NCBI GenBank assembly: GCA_012845835.1
Contig: JABAKD010000016.1
Location: 16,335,625-16,399,624, forward strand
Direction: 5' to 3'
DNA from: Undaria pinnatifida
Lineage: Eukaryota > Sar > Phaeophyceae > Laminariales > Alariaceae
DNA length: 64,000 nucleotides
The translations under genes and the position numbers were made by a program. Each line of letters begins with the position of its first letter. Position 1 is the stretch's first letter. The notes beneath the pieces are model-generated. The model was given only the letters and a program-made list of their open reading frames with translations, made no database searches and was not told the DNA's origin. Shown in pieces: positions 35,401-46,160 of this stretch.

Positions 35401-36689
35401 AGTTCGCGACGAAAAAAAAATGGTGTCCACAACTACTGTGAAACCATGCAAAATACCCCGTACGGGAGACGATTGCATCGTGATCCTACTCGTACCGCTT
35501 GCTGCGCGCAACACGCTACTCCCAGACGCTCGAAAATATCGCAATAACAGTCGTTTTTTTTGTAATCGCTACACACGGGTCCCAAAACCTCCCTTGACCC
35601 TTTTAGCACCGCGGTCCCGACACGGGGGGCAAAATACTTGGAGTTTAGACTAGATTTTACTCTCAGGAGTTGGAAATGTGTCAAGTTAGCCTTGTTGGAG
35701 ATGAAAAAATACAAGCAACGGCACGCACTAAGCGCGTACGTAGAGAGAAACACATATATGGCGAAATACAACGTTCGAGAAAGAAGGGCGAATCGAGACG
35801 TGCGCGTACGTAAGCATGCTCCCAGAACAAAATAACCAAACAAGAAGCAAGCACGCAAGCAAGCAAGCAAGCGCCATCGCAAGCAAGCACATCCGAGCGC
35901 CGCCCCCCCCCCCGCCCTTCGGCCCCAATACTATACAATCGACCGCCCCTCCCCTCTCCTCCTCCCTCCCTCGTTCACTCAGTGCCATCGCAAGCAAATA
36001 TATCCAACCGCCCCCCTCCCCCCACTTTGTTTTACAGTCGGCCTCTTTCCCACCCGTCATCCTCCCCCCCCCCCCCCCGCCGCCCCCTGTTCCCTCAAAA
36101 GCGCCAGCACATCCGAGCGCTCCCTCCCCAAAATACTTTACAAAGGGGCCGCCGCTCCTCCCTTCTCCTCCGCTCCCCCTCCCCCCCTCCTTCTCTTCTT
36201 TCTTCCCCCCTATCCCCCATATATTTTTCAATCGGTCGCCCCTCCCTCCCTCCCTCCCTCCCTCCTCCTCCCCCTCCCCCTCCCTGGCTCAACTCACTTC
36301 TTCTCCCTGTAAACACACTCCACGCGCCTCCTTGAGCAGCGCTTGCACGGATGCCCTCCATCACACTTGATTTTGCTCACGGTGCAACCATCGCACGTGG
36401 TCCTCAGCTTCTGATCCTCATCGTGTACGTCTAGTAATGAGGCGTTTCGCTCCACCCCTGCCGTGGGTTCGGCACCAAAGCCCACGCCGACGCTGACACC
36501 AACGGAGGGCTGGCCAGTCATCAGGCCAGTACTGCTGGTAGGGCCACCCCCACCCCCACCGCTAGGGCCACCCCCACCGCTGCTGCTGGTGTTACGGTTG
36601 TTGGGGGTGTTGTTGTTAGCGTTGTTGTTGTCGTTACGGTCGCCTCTGGACCTAGTGAAATCTTCGGCAGCGTCAAAGGCTGCTGCCAT
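27579..36689 (-). CDS. Zn(2)-Cys(6) binuclear cluster transcription factor, complete
   Basis: The eight exons are 36689-36298, 34548-34284, 33671-33519, 33076-32957, 32140-32064, 30910-30730, 30138-29942 and 29187-27579. All have GT-AG borders and agreeing phases, and they total 2994 nt for 997 residues. The start is ATG (MAAAFDAAEDF) at 36689 and the stop is TGA at 27579. Cysteines at residues 99, 102, 109, 115, 118 and 125 follow CX2CX6CX5CX2CX6C, the zinc cluster known from fungal GAL4-type factors, with a basic stretch directly after it. Residues about 150-460 form a predominantly helical middle region (for example QQFLAKFYSSVNKF and VVSCYLIMVVYHLHFLDR). The C-terminal half is low complexity (Ala, Gly, Gln, His runs), as in activation regions. 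It is inferred to be a nuclear DNA-binding regulator; the target is unknown. Introns carry a MITE, a family E repeat and microsatellites. Confidence 0.92.
29320..29760. repeat. (CAAT)n-type microsatellite in an intron
   Basis: Long degenerate run of 'caatcaatcaac' and 'tcaatcaa' tetranucleotides in the last intron of the transcription factor gene. It is followed at 29775-29900 by several nested CCAGGTACCTGG palindromes. Confidence 0.9.
31390..31510 (-). repeat. Dispersed repeat family E, copy 1
   Basis: It contains 'cctccggcggatggggaaaa', 'ataaagctt', 'caccacacttccacgtattt' and 'caacgctagctgg'. Other copies lie at 49850-49975, 50520-50730 and 53040-53200. Confidence 0.7.
31600..31760. mobile_element. 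Copy of the TAACGAAC-ended MITE, truncated
   Basis: Starts TTCTTAACGAACAAAAAAAG and shares 'tcgtgacatttgtcaggta' and 'ttttccaataaaa' with 13045-13305. The right inverted end is not recognisable. Confidence 0.45.
33838..33955. repeat. Short tandem repeats in intron 2
   Basis: Two units of 'aaggtggtcaaaaccgaggt' are followed by four units of 'gatcaatctgggt'. They lie in the second intron of the transcription factor gene. Confidence 0.8.
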
Positions 36690-39066
36690 TAGAAGAGTGT
36701 TCTGTGAGATGATACCGGGGGGGGGGGTGTACCGGCGGATGGGGGAGAGAGATTGGGGGAGGGGGGGGCAGAGGCGGGAAAATAAGGGTGGGAGGGGGGG
36801 GGGGGGGGGGGGAGACGAGAGACAGGGGGGGCGGGCGGTGTGGGCAGCGGAGCATGGGGGGGCGAGAGAGAGAGAGATGGAGGGGAGGGGGTGCAAGAAA
36901 ATATTTAGTTGGCGCCAACAACTAATTGGGGGCTTCAGTCGTATCACCGAAAAGCCACAACAAACTTGCAGCATGGGTCTGATACTACGTACTGCTGTAG
37001 TAGACAGCCCTGTTGCAGGACCGCTGCAATTGGCAAGACGATAGTTGAACAAGTCTCCATTTTTTTTAGTACTTTGTTGAAGTGTCTCCAAACCTATACT
37101 TAGTATTTCAGTACTTGCTGAAGAGATTGGGCAAGGCGATAGTTGAACAAGCCTTCATCTTTTTTTTGCGTGTACTGCTGTACTTTGATGAGGAGATTGC
37201 GGTATTGTCGCTGTGGGGAAAAACGTTATTTTCTTGCTGGTTCTGCCTGTCATAGGTTCAATTCGTCAACTTTCACCAAGCTCGAGTCAGCGCTGTCCAG
37301 CAACCACATTTGACATTTGATCTCGAGACCGAGGCAACCCACGACCAGCCCTCTTCGTTCCGGACATGGCCACATAACAAGAGTGCAGGTGACAGCGCCG
37401 AAGAGTTCATCTTGATTCATGTTGTATCCCGTCACATCCGCAAAAATCCTATTTGTTGCCCGTTGGGAGACGATCGAGAGTTTTCGCCTCTGTTTTCCTT
37501 ACTCCAACCAACCGTCAAATGCATTTTGAACAGCAGCCTGGTCTGCGCGTGCCAAACATCGCCGGCGGTAGTGTGAGCACTGCTGCACACCAGGGTGGGT
37601 CGGAGCCCCTAACGAGCTCGCCGCGTTCAGATTTCACGACGCTGTCGTTGACTTCGTCGAACGAAGGGTGTGGAGACACGAATTTTCGCTGTTTCAAATC
37701 CAAAATTATTTTTCGTCTGAGAAATTCTCAGAGGTTGCCCAAGGTCGCCGTAAGAAATCCATTTTTTTTTAGAAAAAGAGAAAAATTCCAAAACATAGAC
37801 TTAAAAAATTGTAAAAATAAAAAATAATACGGCCGACAGACACACAGCCGCCAAGGAAAATTTCGGCTGGTGCCTCCGAATATTAAACTTTTATGGCTAA
37901 ATCGGCTTGCCAAGAACAACGGTCTATAAGCGATGACGCATTTAGTGTCCGCACTGAGATGTATCAGCACGCGCGCTGGCTATTTTACATATTACGACAA
38001 ATGAGCCATGCTCCACGTTCACACTAGACAGGTAGCACGACCAAACGTCTCATTTCTCGACCGCTTACGCTGGACCTCAAAAGGGTTACACCTGCTGATA
38101 TTGCACAGCGTGTGTACTGCTGTATGTACTGGTGCAGTGCACTTTGTCTTCCTGTTATGTACGTGTACGGTTGTGTTCAGCTCAGCCCTGTTTGCCGCCG
38201 TCGGAGAAGCAGCAGCAGCTAGCAGCAGGAAAATTCGATCTGGGTCGATCGTAAGGGATTTCCAGTGCTGGGGTTGTATTATAGGTTTCTAGAGTAGAGA
38301 TTCAAGGCAGGACTGCGTAGTCCGGCTTGAGTATCGTTTTCTGGTATGAGCGACTGCTGCGTTGTCGTCGTTTGTCGTGCGTGTTGACATATATATGTCA
38401 TGAGCTAGTGGCGCCGCTCGCCAAGCGTGCTGGATTCTTGCTCCGAGAACGAGCGCACAGCAGTCGGACCGGGTGCAGAACAAAACAGTGAACGTACGTA
38501 CAGCAGTATCGTACTCGTACGAGTATTCAAAATGGTAGCCTACTTCCCCGTGTAGCGAACCTGCCTTCTTGTTGGTTCGGCCACAGAGCGGCGCACTGAC
38601 AGCGGCAGCGGTTGCCGTAGCGGTGGCGGCGGTGGTGCGTGTGTCGCTTCTATAATGTACCTAGTAGCGTGTACACCACGCGGAGACTTTTATTTGCCAA
38701 AAAAGCAGACAAAAAACGAAGTTTTATAGTCTAGGCTCGTACTTGTATGTAGAATATGAGCCAGGGCTGTGAGAGGCGAGTTGGAATTGGTCGCGAGCAT
38801 CAGTCGCCACATGTGTATAGAGAGACTTGATCAGCTTTGCTAGCGGTGTGCTTAGAGGGTACACGCTTATTGGCCGGCTGCCAGAGTGTGTTCCCCACAG
38901 CAAACCCTGGGGAAAAAACAATTTATGATACGTATGATACGTGTGTGACGAGTATGATACGTACAACACTCGCAGAGCAGACTGGTCGTGCATGAGTACT
39001 CGTTACAGTGTTATTTTTTTAAGATGCACCGCGTTTTTTATCAGATTTCATTTTCAGCCCCTGTAG
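36690..39066. other. Upstream region of the transcription factor; no firm gene
   Basis: G-runs lie at 36718-36830, upstream of the transcription factor start. A minus-strand frame at 37250-37435 (DELFGAVTCTLVMWPC...) has coding-like codon use and ends with TGA. It has no recognisable family and could be a retroelement fragment. The rest is featureless. Confidence 0.35.
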
Positions 39067-39234
39067 AAGACATGCCTCAAAAAAAAGTTGAAACCAACCA
39101 AAAACATATGGAGAAACGCGTTCTTACGAGACGACGCTGGGCCAGAGTTTCTGAGATGTCGAAGAACCCCGCCAAAACGGATTGAACGCGACACGTCATC
39201 GAGAGGGGGTGCTGGCGGGAGCATACTTGTGGAG
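39067..39234 (+). CDS. Orphan exon, unknown basic protein
   Basis: The exon is bounded by acceptor 'cagcccctgtag' and donor GTGAGC. It encodes a 56-residue basic segment, K-T-C-L followed by KPTKNIWRNAFLRDDAGPEF, ending in phase 0. Codon use is unlike the flanking repeats. It may belong to the plus-strand gene ending at 41120, but at least one linking exon is missing because the phases do not match directly. No family is recognised. Confidence 0.4.
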
Positions 39235-39389
39235 GTGAGCACGTTGTTAGGTGATGTTATTCACGGGGCAACAGTTGATCAGTGGCCAACTTAGAGCTTT
39301 GTTGTGTATGTCTTCAAACCACGCACAAGTCAAGTAGGTATGATACTGCAACACAACAACAATACAAGAAGCAGCAAGCAAGAGACGTC

Positions 39390-39985
39390 GTAACACATGA
39401 CCATTCTCGCGCTTTGAGATGCTTTGCGCATCGATGGCGCCAAGCAACCTATGCTAGGTACAGGCAGCAGGCAGGTGCAATACACATGCCAAGCGAGCCG
39501 AGGCTGTACCTATGCCAGACTGCAGATGCGACGCTTGCACACACGATCTGTACAGCAGCAGAACACTCGTTCCTGCGTTCGTTCGTAATTTTTTTTCCTC
39601 CGCACTTTCATGTCCTATACTATTCCCAAGTAGTCTGTCAAAGTAGGACAGGAAGGAAGACGCACGTATCTTCCGAACAAGACGTCGTACACACACCATT
39701 CCCGCGATTTGAGATGCTCTGCGCATCGATGGCGCCAAGCTATCTTTGCTAGGTACAGGCAGCATGCAGGTATAATACCCATGCCAGGCGAGCCGAGGCT
39801 GAACCTATGTCCGACTGCAGATGCGACGCTTGAACACACGATCTGTACGGAATACAGCAGAACACTCGTACGATTTTTTTTTTCCTTCCCACTTTGATTT
39901 CCTATACTATTTCCAAGTTGATTGTCAAAGTAGGCAGGAAGACGCAGGAGGTATCTTCCGAGCACGACGTCGTACAACATGACCA
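39390..39985. repeat. Tandem duplication of a 299-bp unit
   Basis: The unit from about 39390 to 39688 ('gcgcatcgatggcgccaagc', 'ctaggtacaggcagca', 'cgatctgtac') repeats at 39688-39985 with about 85-90 per cent identity by eye. A third start is broken by the palindrome CATACTTATGCCT...AGGCATAAGTATG at 39983-40019. Confidence 0.85.
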
Positions 39986-40582
39986 TACTTATGCCTAGTC
40001 TAGTAAAGGCATAAGTATGGTGGAGCTATCTATGCCGTGTTCGGTAGGGAGTCATGATATCTCGTTATTATACCAGAAATAGTATTTCTTTCGTCAAAAA
40101 CACGTTAAAAGTAGGTCAAGGTATCAAAATACTGCCGTACTTCTTTGTTGACTCACGTACTCACTTTGTTGTTCCAGGGTTGCCGTGACCGAAGGTGCCC
40201 TTAAATTTGATATCAGCATTCAACAGCAGGAGGAGCAGTAGTAGCGTGTGCCTCGTTAATTAATGCCTTGAATTAGTATGAATTAATTGAATCCCCCCCC
40301 CCCCAACTCGTGTTCATTAGATTTCACCACCCCCCCCTTTATCGTGTGTATATACCACTGTATTATCAATATTTAATACCTGGCACCTGCTAGTCCTTTG
40401 CAAACACATGTACTGGTACTACCGCAACATAAAACTTGCGCAGCACTTTATCAGTGCTCTACCTGGTCCTGCTGCACGTCTGTAAAAGCATGACGTACGA
40501 CCATATACATCTTGTTCGCACCATGCAAGACACTATCTTATCCGTCCTGTATTCCATGCCTGCCCCCCGTTTCAACGACCAG

Positions 40583-41120
40583 CCACACTGTGCCGGAGGT
40601 CGACGGGGCTGGTGGTTCCTACGATATTGACGTGGAAGCTGACACCAACCCACACAAGGTAAGGCCCAAGAACATACTCAGTCCGAGAAGCTATTTGAAC
40701 TGCGCGCATTTTTTGGGGACGAACAGCTTGGATTTGGAGCCAGCTTGGATTTGTACTACTGTAGGCGATATACCAAGAAGCGAAAAAATAGTGGTACTAC
40801 TCAAGATGGAGATGTAGGTGTTGCACATCAATAATGTAGTGTCGATGCCTATGATACTCCGTTGTTTGTATTATTTATCTTTGTAGTTACGGTTGTGGTG
40901 TGCATCTCACGCTACAGTAATTGTGTGTTTTTCACATCATACGGTATCGTTATTGTATTCTTTCAGGCGTCTATGGCGTTGAGAAGGCAAGCGCATAAGT
41001 TGAGCTTTTGTTTGCTTCTGCTCACAGGTCAAGCCCCAGGCCCGGTTGCGCCCGACGAATGACCCGGAGGCGACGACTGGGCGGCATCCACACGGAGCTC
41101 GGAGACGGCGTCCAAATTGA
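40583..41120 (+). CDS. 3' end of an unrecognised plus-strand gene
   Basis: Two exons, 40583-40658 and 41028-41120, are joined by a GTAAGG...CTTCTGCTCACAG intron in phase 0. The first encodes HTVPEVDGAGGSYDIDVEAD and TNPHK. The second encodes VKPQARLRPTNDPEATTGRH and a basic end (GARRRRPN) before TGA at 41118. The first exon needs an upstream exon ending in phase 2, which I did not find. The gene converges on the methyltransferase gene, with 168 bp between stop codons. The protein end is basic and disordered; no family is recognised. Confidence 0.5.
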
Positions 41121-41288
41121 CATAAATTAATACCCAGCCCTTCAGGATTTATCACCGCAACCGAGGGACGTCGCTATCATACGCCGAACATCGATTATTA
41201 TTACGTGCATGCTAACCCTGACCCCTACACCAAGCAAACGCCAACGGTTGCTTTGCCCCCTGCATTCCAAACGCCCCAATGCACCAGT

Positions 41289-44001
41289 CTAAACCGCGAA
41301 AAATACAGCCTGCACAGTAGGTGTCCCATCAGCACAACTCCGGCGCCAAACAAACCACGCCTCCGGTGCATTGCACGGCCTCCCGCGGTACGTTGCCCGC
41401 GGGAGTGCAACAACCGCACTAGGCGGATTTTCTTTGAACCAGTTACCGCGCGCCTTTGTGGGTTCGAGGAATGTCAGCCTCAGCTTGAATGCCACTCCTA
41501 CCCGCGCAATCCGCCAAGCAATACTCAAAATTTCGAAGGCGTTCTTGTACGGGGGGCTAGTAACTATCCAGTCTACAAGGCTTGATTCGTCGGTGAAGGC
41601 CTTGAAGCACGCCTCTGAGGATGCGTCGTAGTGCGTGTCCGCCTGCAAACTGGACGAAGCGAGGCACGCGCACATTTGGGGGGGTTGGGGGGGGGGGGGG
41701 GGGGGGGTTGTTAACCGGTATGCACACAAGTCACAGACTCCACAATCAGCCGCCATTCTGAAGCATTGCCCACAATTCATGTACACAACAAGTGGCCCAA
41801 AATCCAAACGAGTTTTGTACCACGGACTGAGGTATTTCCAATATTATGACGCTGCAAAGCGAGTTTCTAGTTTACGGTGGCGCCCGAAAAGTAGGGACCA
41901 AGGAGCTCTACGACACGCGCGGAGCATTGCGGTACTCGTACTGCTGTACACTCATCCTGGACGCTTGATAAGATCGCACACATTGTTTGTCTGGCGCATG
42001 GGCCCCAAAATGGTTAAGGGGTGTTACATTTATTAAAACTAGTGGTACGACCGCTGCTTGCGCCAGCGGGGCCTGTACGGCAACGGCCCACCCACCCACA
42101 TACACCCATAGACCCACACACCCACCCCACACAACCACCCACCCACTCATTCAACCACACACGCACTCAACAACAACCCACCCATCCACCCACCCACAAT
42201 AATACGTACAGAGAAGGAAGAAAAAAAACAGGCGCTCCTTCTTTCACCGGGGACACCGAGGGCTGCCGTGCGGGGTGGGCTTGGAACGGCTGTGGTGCCG
42301 GCTGGGGTCCGGTGGCGGTCGGGAGAAGCCGGTTTCCCGCAGGGTATAATAAAAAGCAATACACTGTGAAGATCCAAAATAACGTCACGACGCTATCGTA
42401 TTATATTATAAGGATGTTTGCAAGTGTACTATAATATAGAACAAAAACGTCATCTGAGATATCAAGGATTTGCACACATCGGACAGATCAGATCCCCATT
42501 CATGATCTGTGCCGTTCAGGGTAGACAGATCCCTGGTATACATGGTCTGCATGGCCTAGATCATGTTGCCGAGCGTGGAGCCGTGTGGTCTGCATGATCT
42601 AGCATATGTTTCCTGGGTTGGATCTGTGTTACGCAGATCCTGCACAACATATCAGAACGACAGATAGATGTTATAGATCATCTGGATCGTGATCTGTCCG
42701 ACGTGTGAAGTATTTGGCCAAAATCATCTGTGCAAGCAAAATCCTGTACTGCCTTGCACACACAGCAGAGTTTTTATATATTGGTTGCACGTAATAATAC
42801 TAATAATAAGGGGGGCGGGGGGGAGGGGCGGGGGGGGGTACTATTTTATGCTCTTCTGTTTTGATATATTGGTTACATCTGTGTTGCAGACAGCACGAAA
42901 ACAACTCTTTTTGGCCAAAACTGCACTCAAATCGACAACTGAAAAGCACTTTACTTGCGTTTTTTTCCTGCTGTAAAAAGGACCAGTACGTGCGTAAAAC
43001 TTTTTTTGCAGCTCATACAGCAGCAACAGCAAAGCTATCCAGCAGCAGCAACCGTCCCTCACCATCGGTTCAAGTCGTTCGTAGTGACGCGCAGGCCTTG
43101 CTCTGTCAGCACCATTGCCACAGCGTCTCCCTTCGCGCCGCAGATGTCAAGCACCTTTCCCGTAACCTCCACTTTCTCCAAAAGAGCTCGCACCTGCCGC
43201 AATCGAAGCGACGTCGAGCGATATAAGGTTAAGCCAGTGAGAAACGTTGCTATCTGACACAAAAGGATGTCGGCCTCATGAACAGCTCTGCTGCACAACA
43301 CTCGCGTACGTACATACTGGTATATCATACCATACAGCCATACCCCTTTGTTTTTAGAAGCAACGTACAACATGAGGCAGGGCCGTATGATATGAACAAT
43401 GTGTTTATGTTTGCGACACAGCAGTACTTGATCTCAGTGAGTGCGGTCAGTCGCTGCTTGTAAAAACAGCGGAACATATGTGGGCCTGCTCTATGGTCGT
43501 ACAGGCTACACACCACATACGCATGATCATGCGACGTACAGGCAGTCTATCAGGTATACATCATGGGGAGCATGCGACGTACAGCCTATCAGGTATACAT
43601 CATAAACAGCTTCACACCTGAAATGAGGTCGAGGGGTATCGACCAAGAGGTGAGGCTTGACCCGTAGCCATGGTTCCCAACGAACCCTTCTCCGCTTTCT
43701 GCTGCTGCGCGATGAACTTCTTGTACATAGAGACTACACAGTCCGTGCGGCAACATACGCATTCACCAGCCACAAAACGCTGCTCCGTAATGTCGCGAGA
43801 GTGCACCCATGCGGCTCCAACACTAGCAGTCCATTGCTCCAGCGCCGACCAGCAAGGACCGCTCCCCACGTGCCTCCAGCCGACATTCGACCTATCCCGA
43901 GCGCCAGGCCGGCCGCACGCATAGCAGAGCGCAAGCCCTCCTTCCGGATTTGGCTTCCCATGCTGTGCCAGCCCGCAAGCTCCGCGAGACCCCCTCGGCA
44001 T
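41289..44001 (-). CDS. Amino-type DNA methyltransferase-like protein with Cys-rich N-terminus
   Basis: The three exons are 44001-43618, 43193-43063 and 41649-41289. GT-AG introns have agreeing phases (0, 2) and give 291 residues from ATG at 44001 to TAG at 41289. Residues 1-128 are Cys-rich (CYACGRPGAR, then CVCCRTDC) and may bind zinc. Residues 143-151 (LDICGAKGD) are the SAM-binding motif I position, closed by the acidic ND at 167-168. Residues 202-206 (TSPPY) are the catalytic motif IV of N6-adenine/N4-cytosine methyltransferases. WFVW at 270-273 matches the usual ending of phage and bacterial members. Motif I is unusual (DICGAKG rather than DPxxGxG), so activity is unproven. The family also occurs as a passenger domain in DIRS-like retroelements, so a mobile origin is possible. 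The second intron holds a repeat related to the 45-bp minisatellite. Confidence 0.72.
42455..42705 (+). repeat. Relative of the 3.0-3.48 kb minisatellite region
   Basis: It contains 'caaggatttgcacacatcgg' followed by 'cagatccctggtatacatgg' and 'tctgcatggcctagatcat'. This is the same order as the last minisatellite unit plus its right flank at 3340-3480. Here only one unit is present, so this copy shows the state without expansion. It lies in a methyltransferase intron. Confidence 0.65.
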
Positions 44002-44542
44002 GTTTTGCTCAAAAAAACAGGAAAAGTACAGATTTATTCGGTCGATGTTGATCACGAATATCTCTTCGAATCGAGATCGAACGCGGGACCACCAGCTAAC
44101 TGTGGAAAGCAGAGGACCGTGCCTACTCGGTCTTCCGGACGCTTGCCCGCGTTAGAGCCAAGGTATCGGTCGAGAGGCGCTCCGAGAGGCGCTCCTAGGC
44201 ACTCCTCCCAGAATACGACCGTACTTTTCGTCGACGAGTCGGAGGCCCAGAAAAGTTCGATCGCGGACGATCGCAGATAAAAAACAAGGCAGGCACCACT
44301 GGCTTGATGGGCGACACCACTCTCACGAAGTCTGGAGAGATTTCACGCAGAGGGGCCTCTGCTATGACGACAAGTCTGTTTGGTGATGATGGGGGGGGGG
44401 GGTGGTTTGGATAGGTTCCCATGAAAAAAATGCAAAATATTACTGGAAACCCGCAAAACCCAAAAACGGTATTTCTCAGCACCACATAATTGCTCGTGCA
44501 TCAAGGCACGTCGGCGCAAGGCTCTTCTTTTTTGCTGCAGGT

Positions 44543-44678
44543 GCACCCCGATGCTCATGGCTACCTGACCGTCCTGACAGCTCGAGAAGGTGCCCACTGT
44601 AGCGTGCGCACCATTGACAAACGACGTGATCTAAAAAATGCGGTGCATCTTAAAAAAATAACACTGGTTAAATTTTGA
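44543..44678 (+). CDS. Orphan terminal exon, unknown product
   Basis: After the polypyrimidine acceptor 'cttcttttttgctgcag', a 45-residue frame opens with VHPDAHGYLTVLTAREGAHC, ends with LKKITLVKF and stops with TGA at 44676. Codon use at its start is coding-like. An upstream frame at 44290-44390 may be the preceding exon, but a G-run and an inconsistent phase prevent a firm join. No family is recognised. Confidence 0.4.
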
Positions 44679-45689
44679 AGAAAAAATATTGCTGCTGCAT
44701 CCATGCTGCATGCTGTTTTCCTTTTTCATCGAAAGAGGCATAATATGTAGAACAATAACAGTCGCCGATCAAATCTCAACGAGAAAAAGAAACGAAAAAT
44801 GAAGGGATTTCTGCATTTTCAGCTGGTATTTCGAGCCGATCCCCCGCAACAGAACGCCAGCACAAGCAAGACTACTACTACTATTAATACTACTGTAGAA
44901 AATGCTCGAACAGAAAAAGTACAAGGAGCCCTGGCTCGGTTGGGGTATTTACGTGCATGCCGCTGTACATGCACGAATACACGCAGCAAAAAAAGTCATC
45001 GTTTGATAATTTTTGTTGGTGTCACATAGCAGTGTCGGCGGCGTTGTTTTCGTGGATTGGTGAGGAGCTCTGCTGTTGCGCCCGTGGTACAGGTGGTGTA
45101 TTGATACCTCGGTTATAGCCTCAGTTTGTCCGCGGAGTGTACCCACCAGTACTGCTGCTGTGTAGGTACAACTAGACCTTCCATGATGTTGTTGTTCTCA
45201 CATTAACTCGCATAATCAAGTCCGTGGTCACAGGAAAGGCTCCAGTCACTCTGGAGCCAATGAATACCCCAGGGAGAAACACAAACGAACCAAAGGTGGT
45301 ACACGCATATATCACAGCTGACACAATTCATGCCTCCACCAGAAACATATAAAAGTGAAATCGGCGGTGGCAGCCTACGATGTGCCAGGTCCATACTGGT
45401 GCATACGTCTCACTACTCGCGCCTGGAAAAACCGACTATCCCGCTTTCCACCCAAGAAAGACTACCACGTACCAGGTATATATTGCACGTAATACATCAC
45501 TACGCATACGCACGACAGACGCAAGTCAATTGGAAAAAAGAAACAAAGAAAAGAAGAGTAGATAAACGAAAGGAAAGAAACGACAAGAAATCGAAAAAAC
45601 GAAAAAAGGAAGGAAAGAAAAGACAAGAAAAGCAAGAAAAGACAAGACAAGAAGGGGAAGCAAGGAAACGAAAAGAGAAAAAAATGTCA

Positions 45690-45855
45690 TACTATTAATA
45701 GCAGACCCTACGAAGGCACTGACTAAAGACGGCATTGAGCTCATAGAGGGCATCAAGTGCATAATCAATGGCGCTGGGGAGAGAACGCAACATGGCGAAA
45801 AAGTCAGGGCGGTCTTACGTAATCTTGTGACGGCCGTTGGAAGGCCCACAAATTT
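45690..45855 (+). CDS. Orphan exon-like frame, unknown product
   Basis: After 'ctattaatag' a frame encodes ADPTKALTKDGIELIEGIKC followed by a charged helix (GEKVRAVLRNLVTAVGRP). It abuts the LINE fragment at its right end, which may have disrupted it. There is no clear donor site and no family is recognised. Confidence 0.3.
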
Positions 45856-45869
45856 TAAGACGATGATGG

Positions 45870-46160
45870 TCAGACCCAGACTTCAGTCTCTTGGGCATGA
45901 CACCCAGGCCCTCTGAAGACGTGGCGTGATTCAATGCTACAAAGGTCTCTGTCTGCGGTGATAGCCCCGCCCAAGTACACAAACTCGATTGTTTGTATAC
46001 CTGGCCGGCTGCATTGACTGCGAATGACACCTTTCCCCCGCCTTGGTTTGCAGGCATATAATCTCTGCTTTCGCCTCGGAGACCGTAAGCCCGAACGACG
46101 AGCACGCAGTCACGATCACCGTCATCATCCTCTCTAGGCCTTCTGATCGCATAATGAATC
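45870..46160 (-). pseudogene. LINE reverse transcriptase fragment
   Basis: On the minus strand, LERMMTVIV...FGLTVSEAKAEI is followed, after a frameshift, by VSFAVNAAGQVYKQ. These are the conserved end-of-palm and thumb segments (the 'GLxVSxxKTE' and 'YLG' region) of non-LTR retrotransposon reverse transcriptases. It is about 300 bp, truncated at both ends and frameshifted, so it is a dead relic. Confidence 0.75.
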
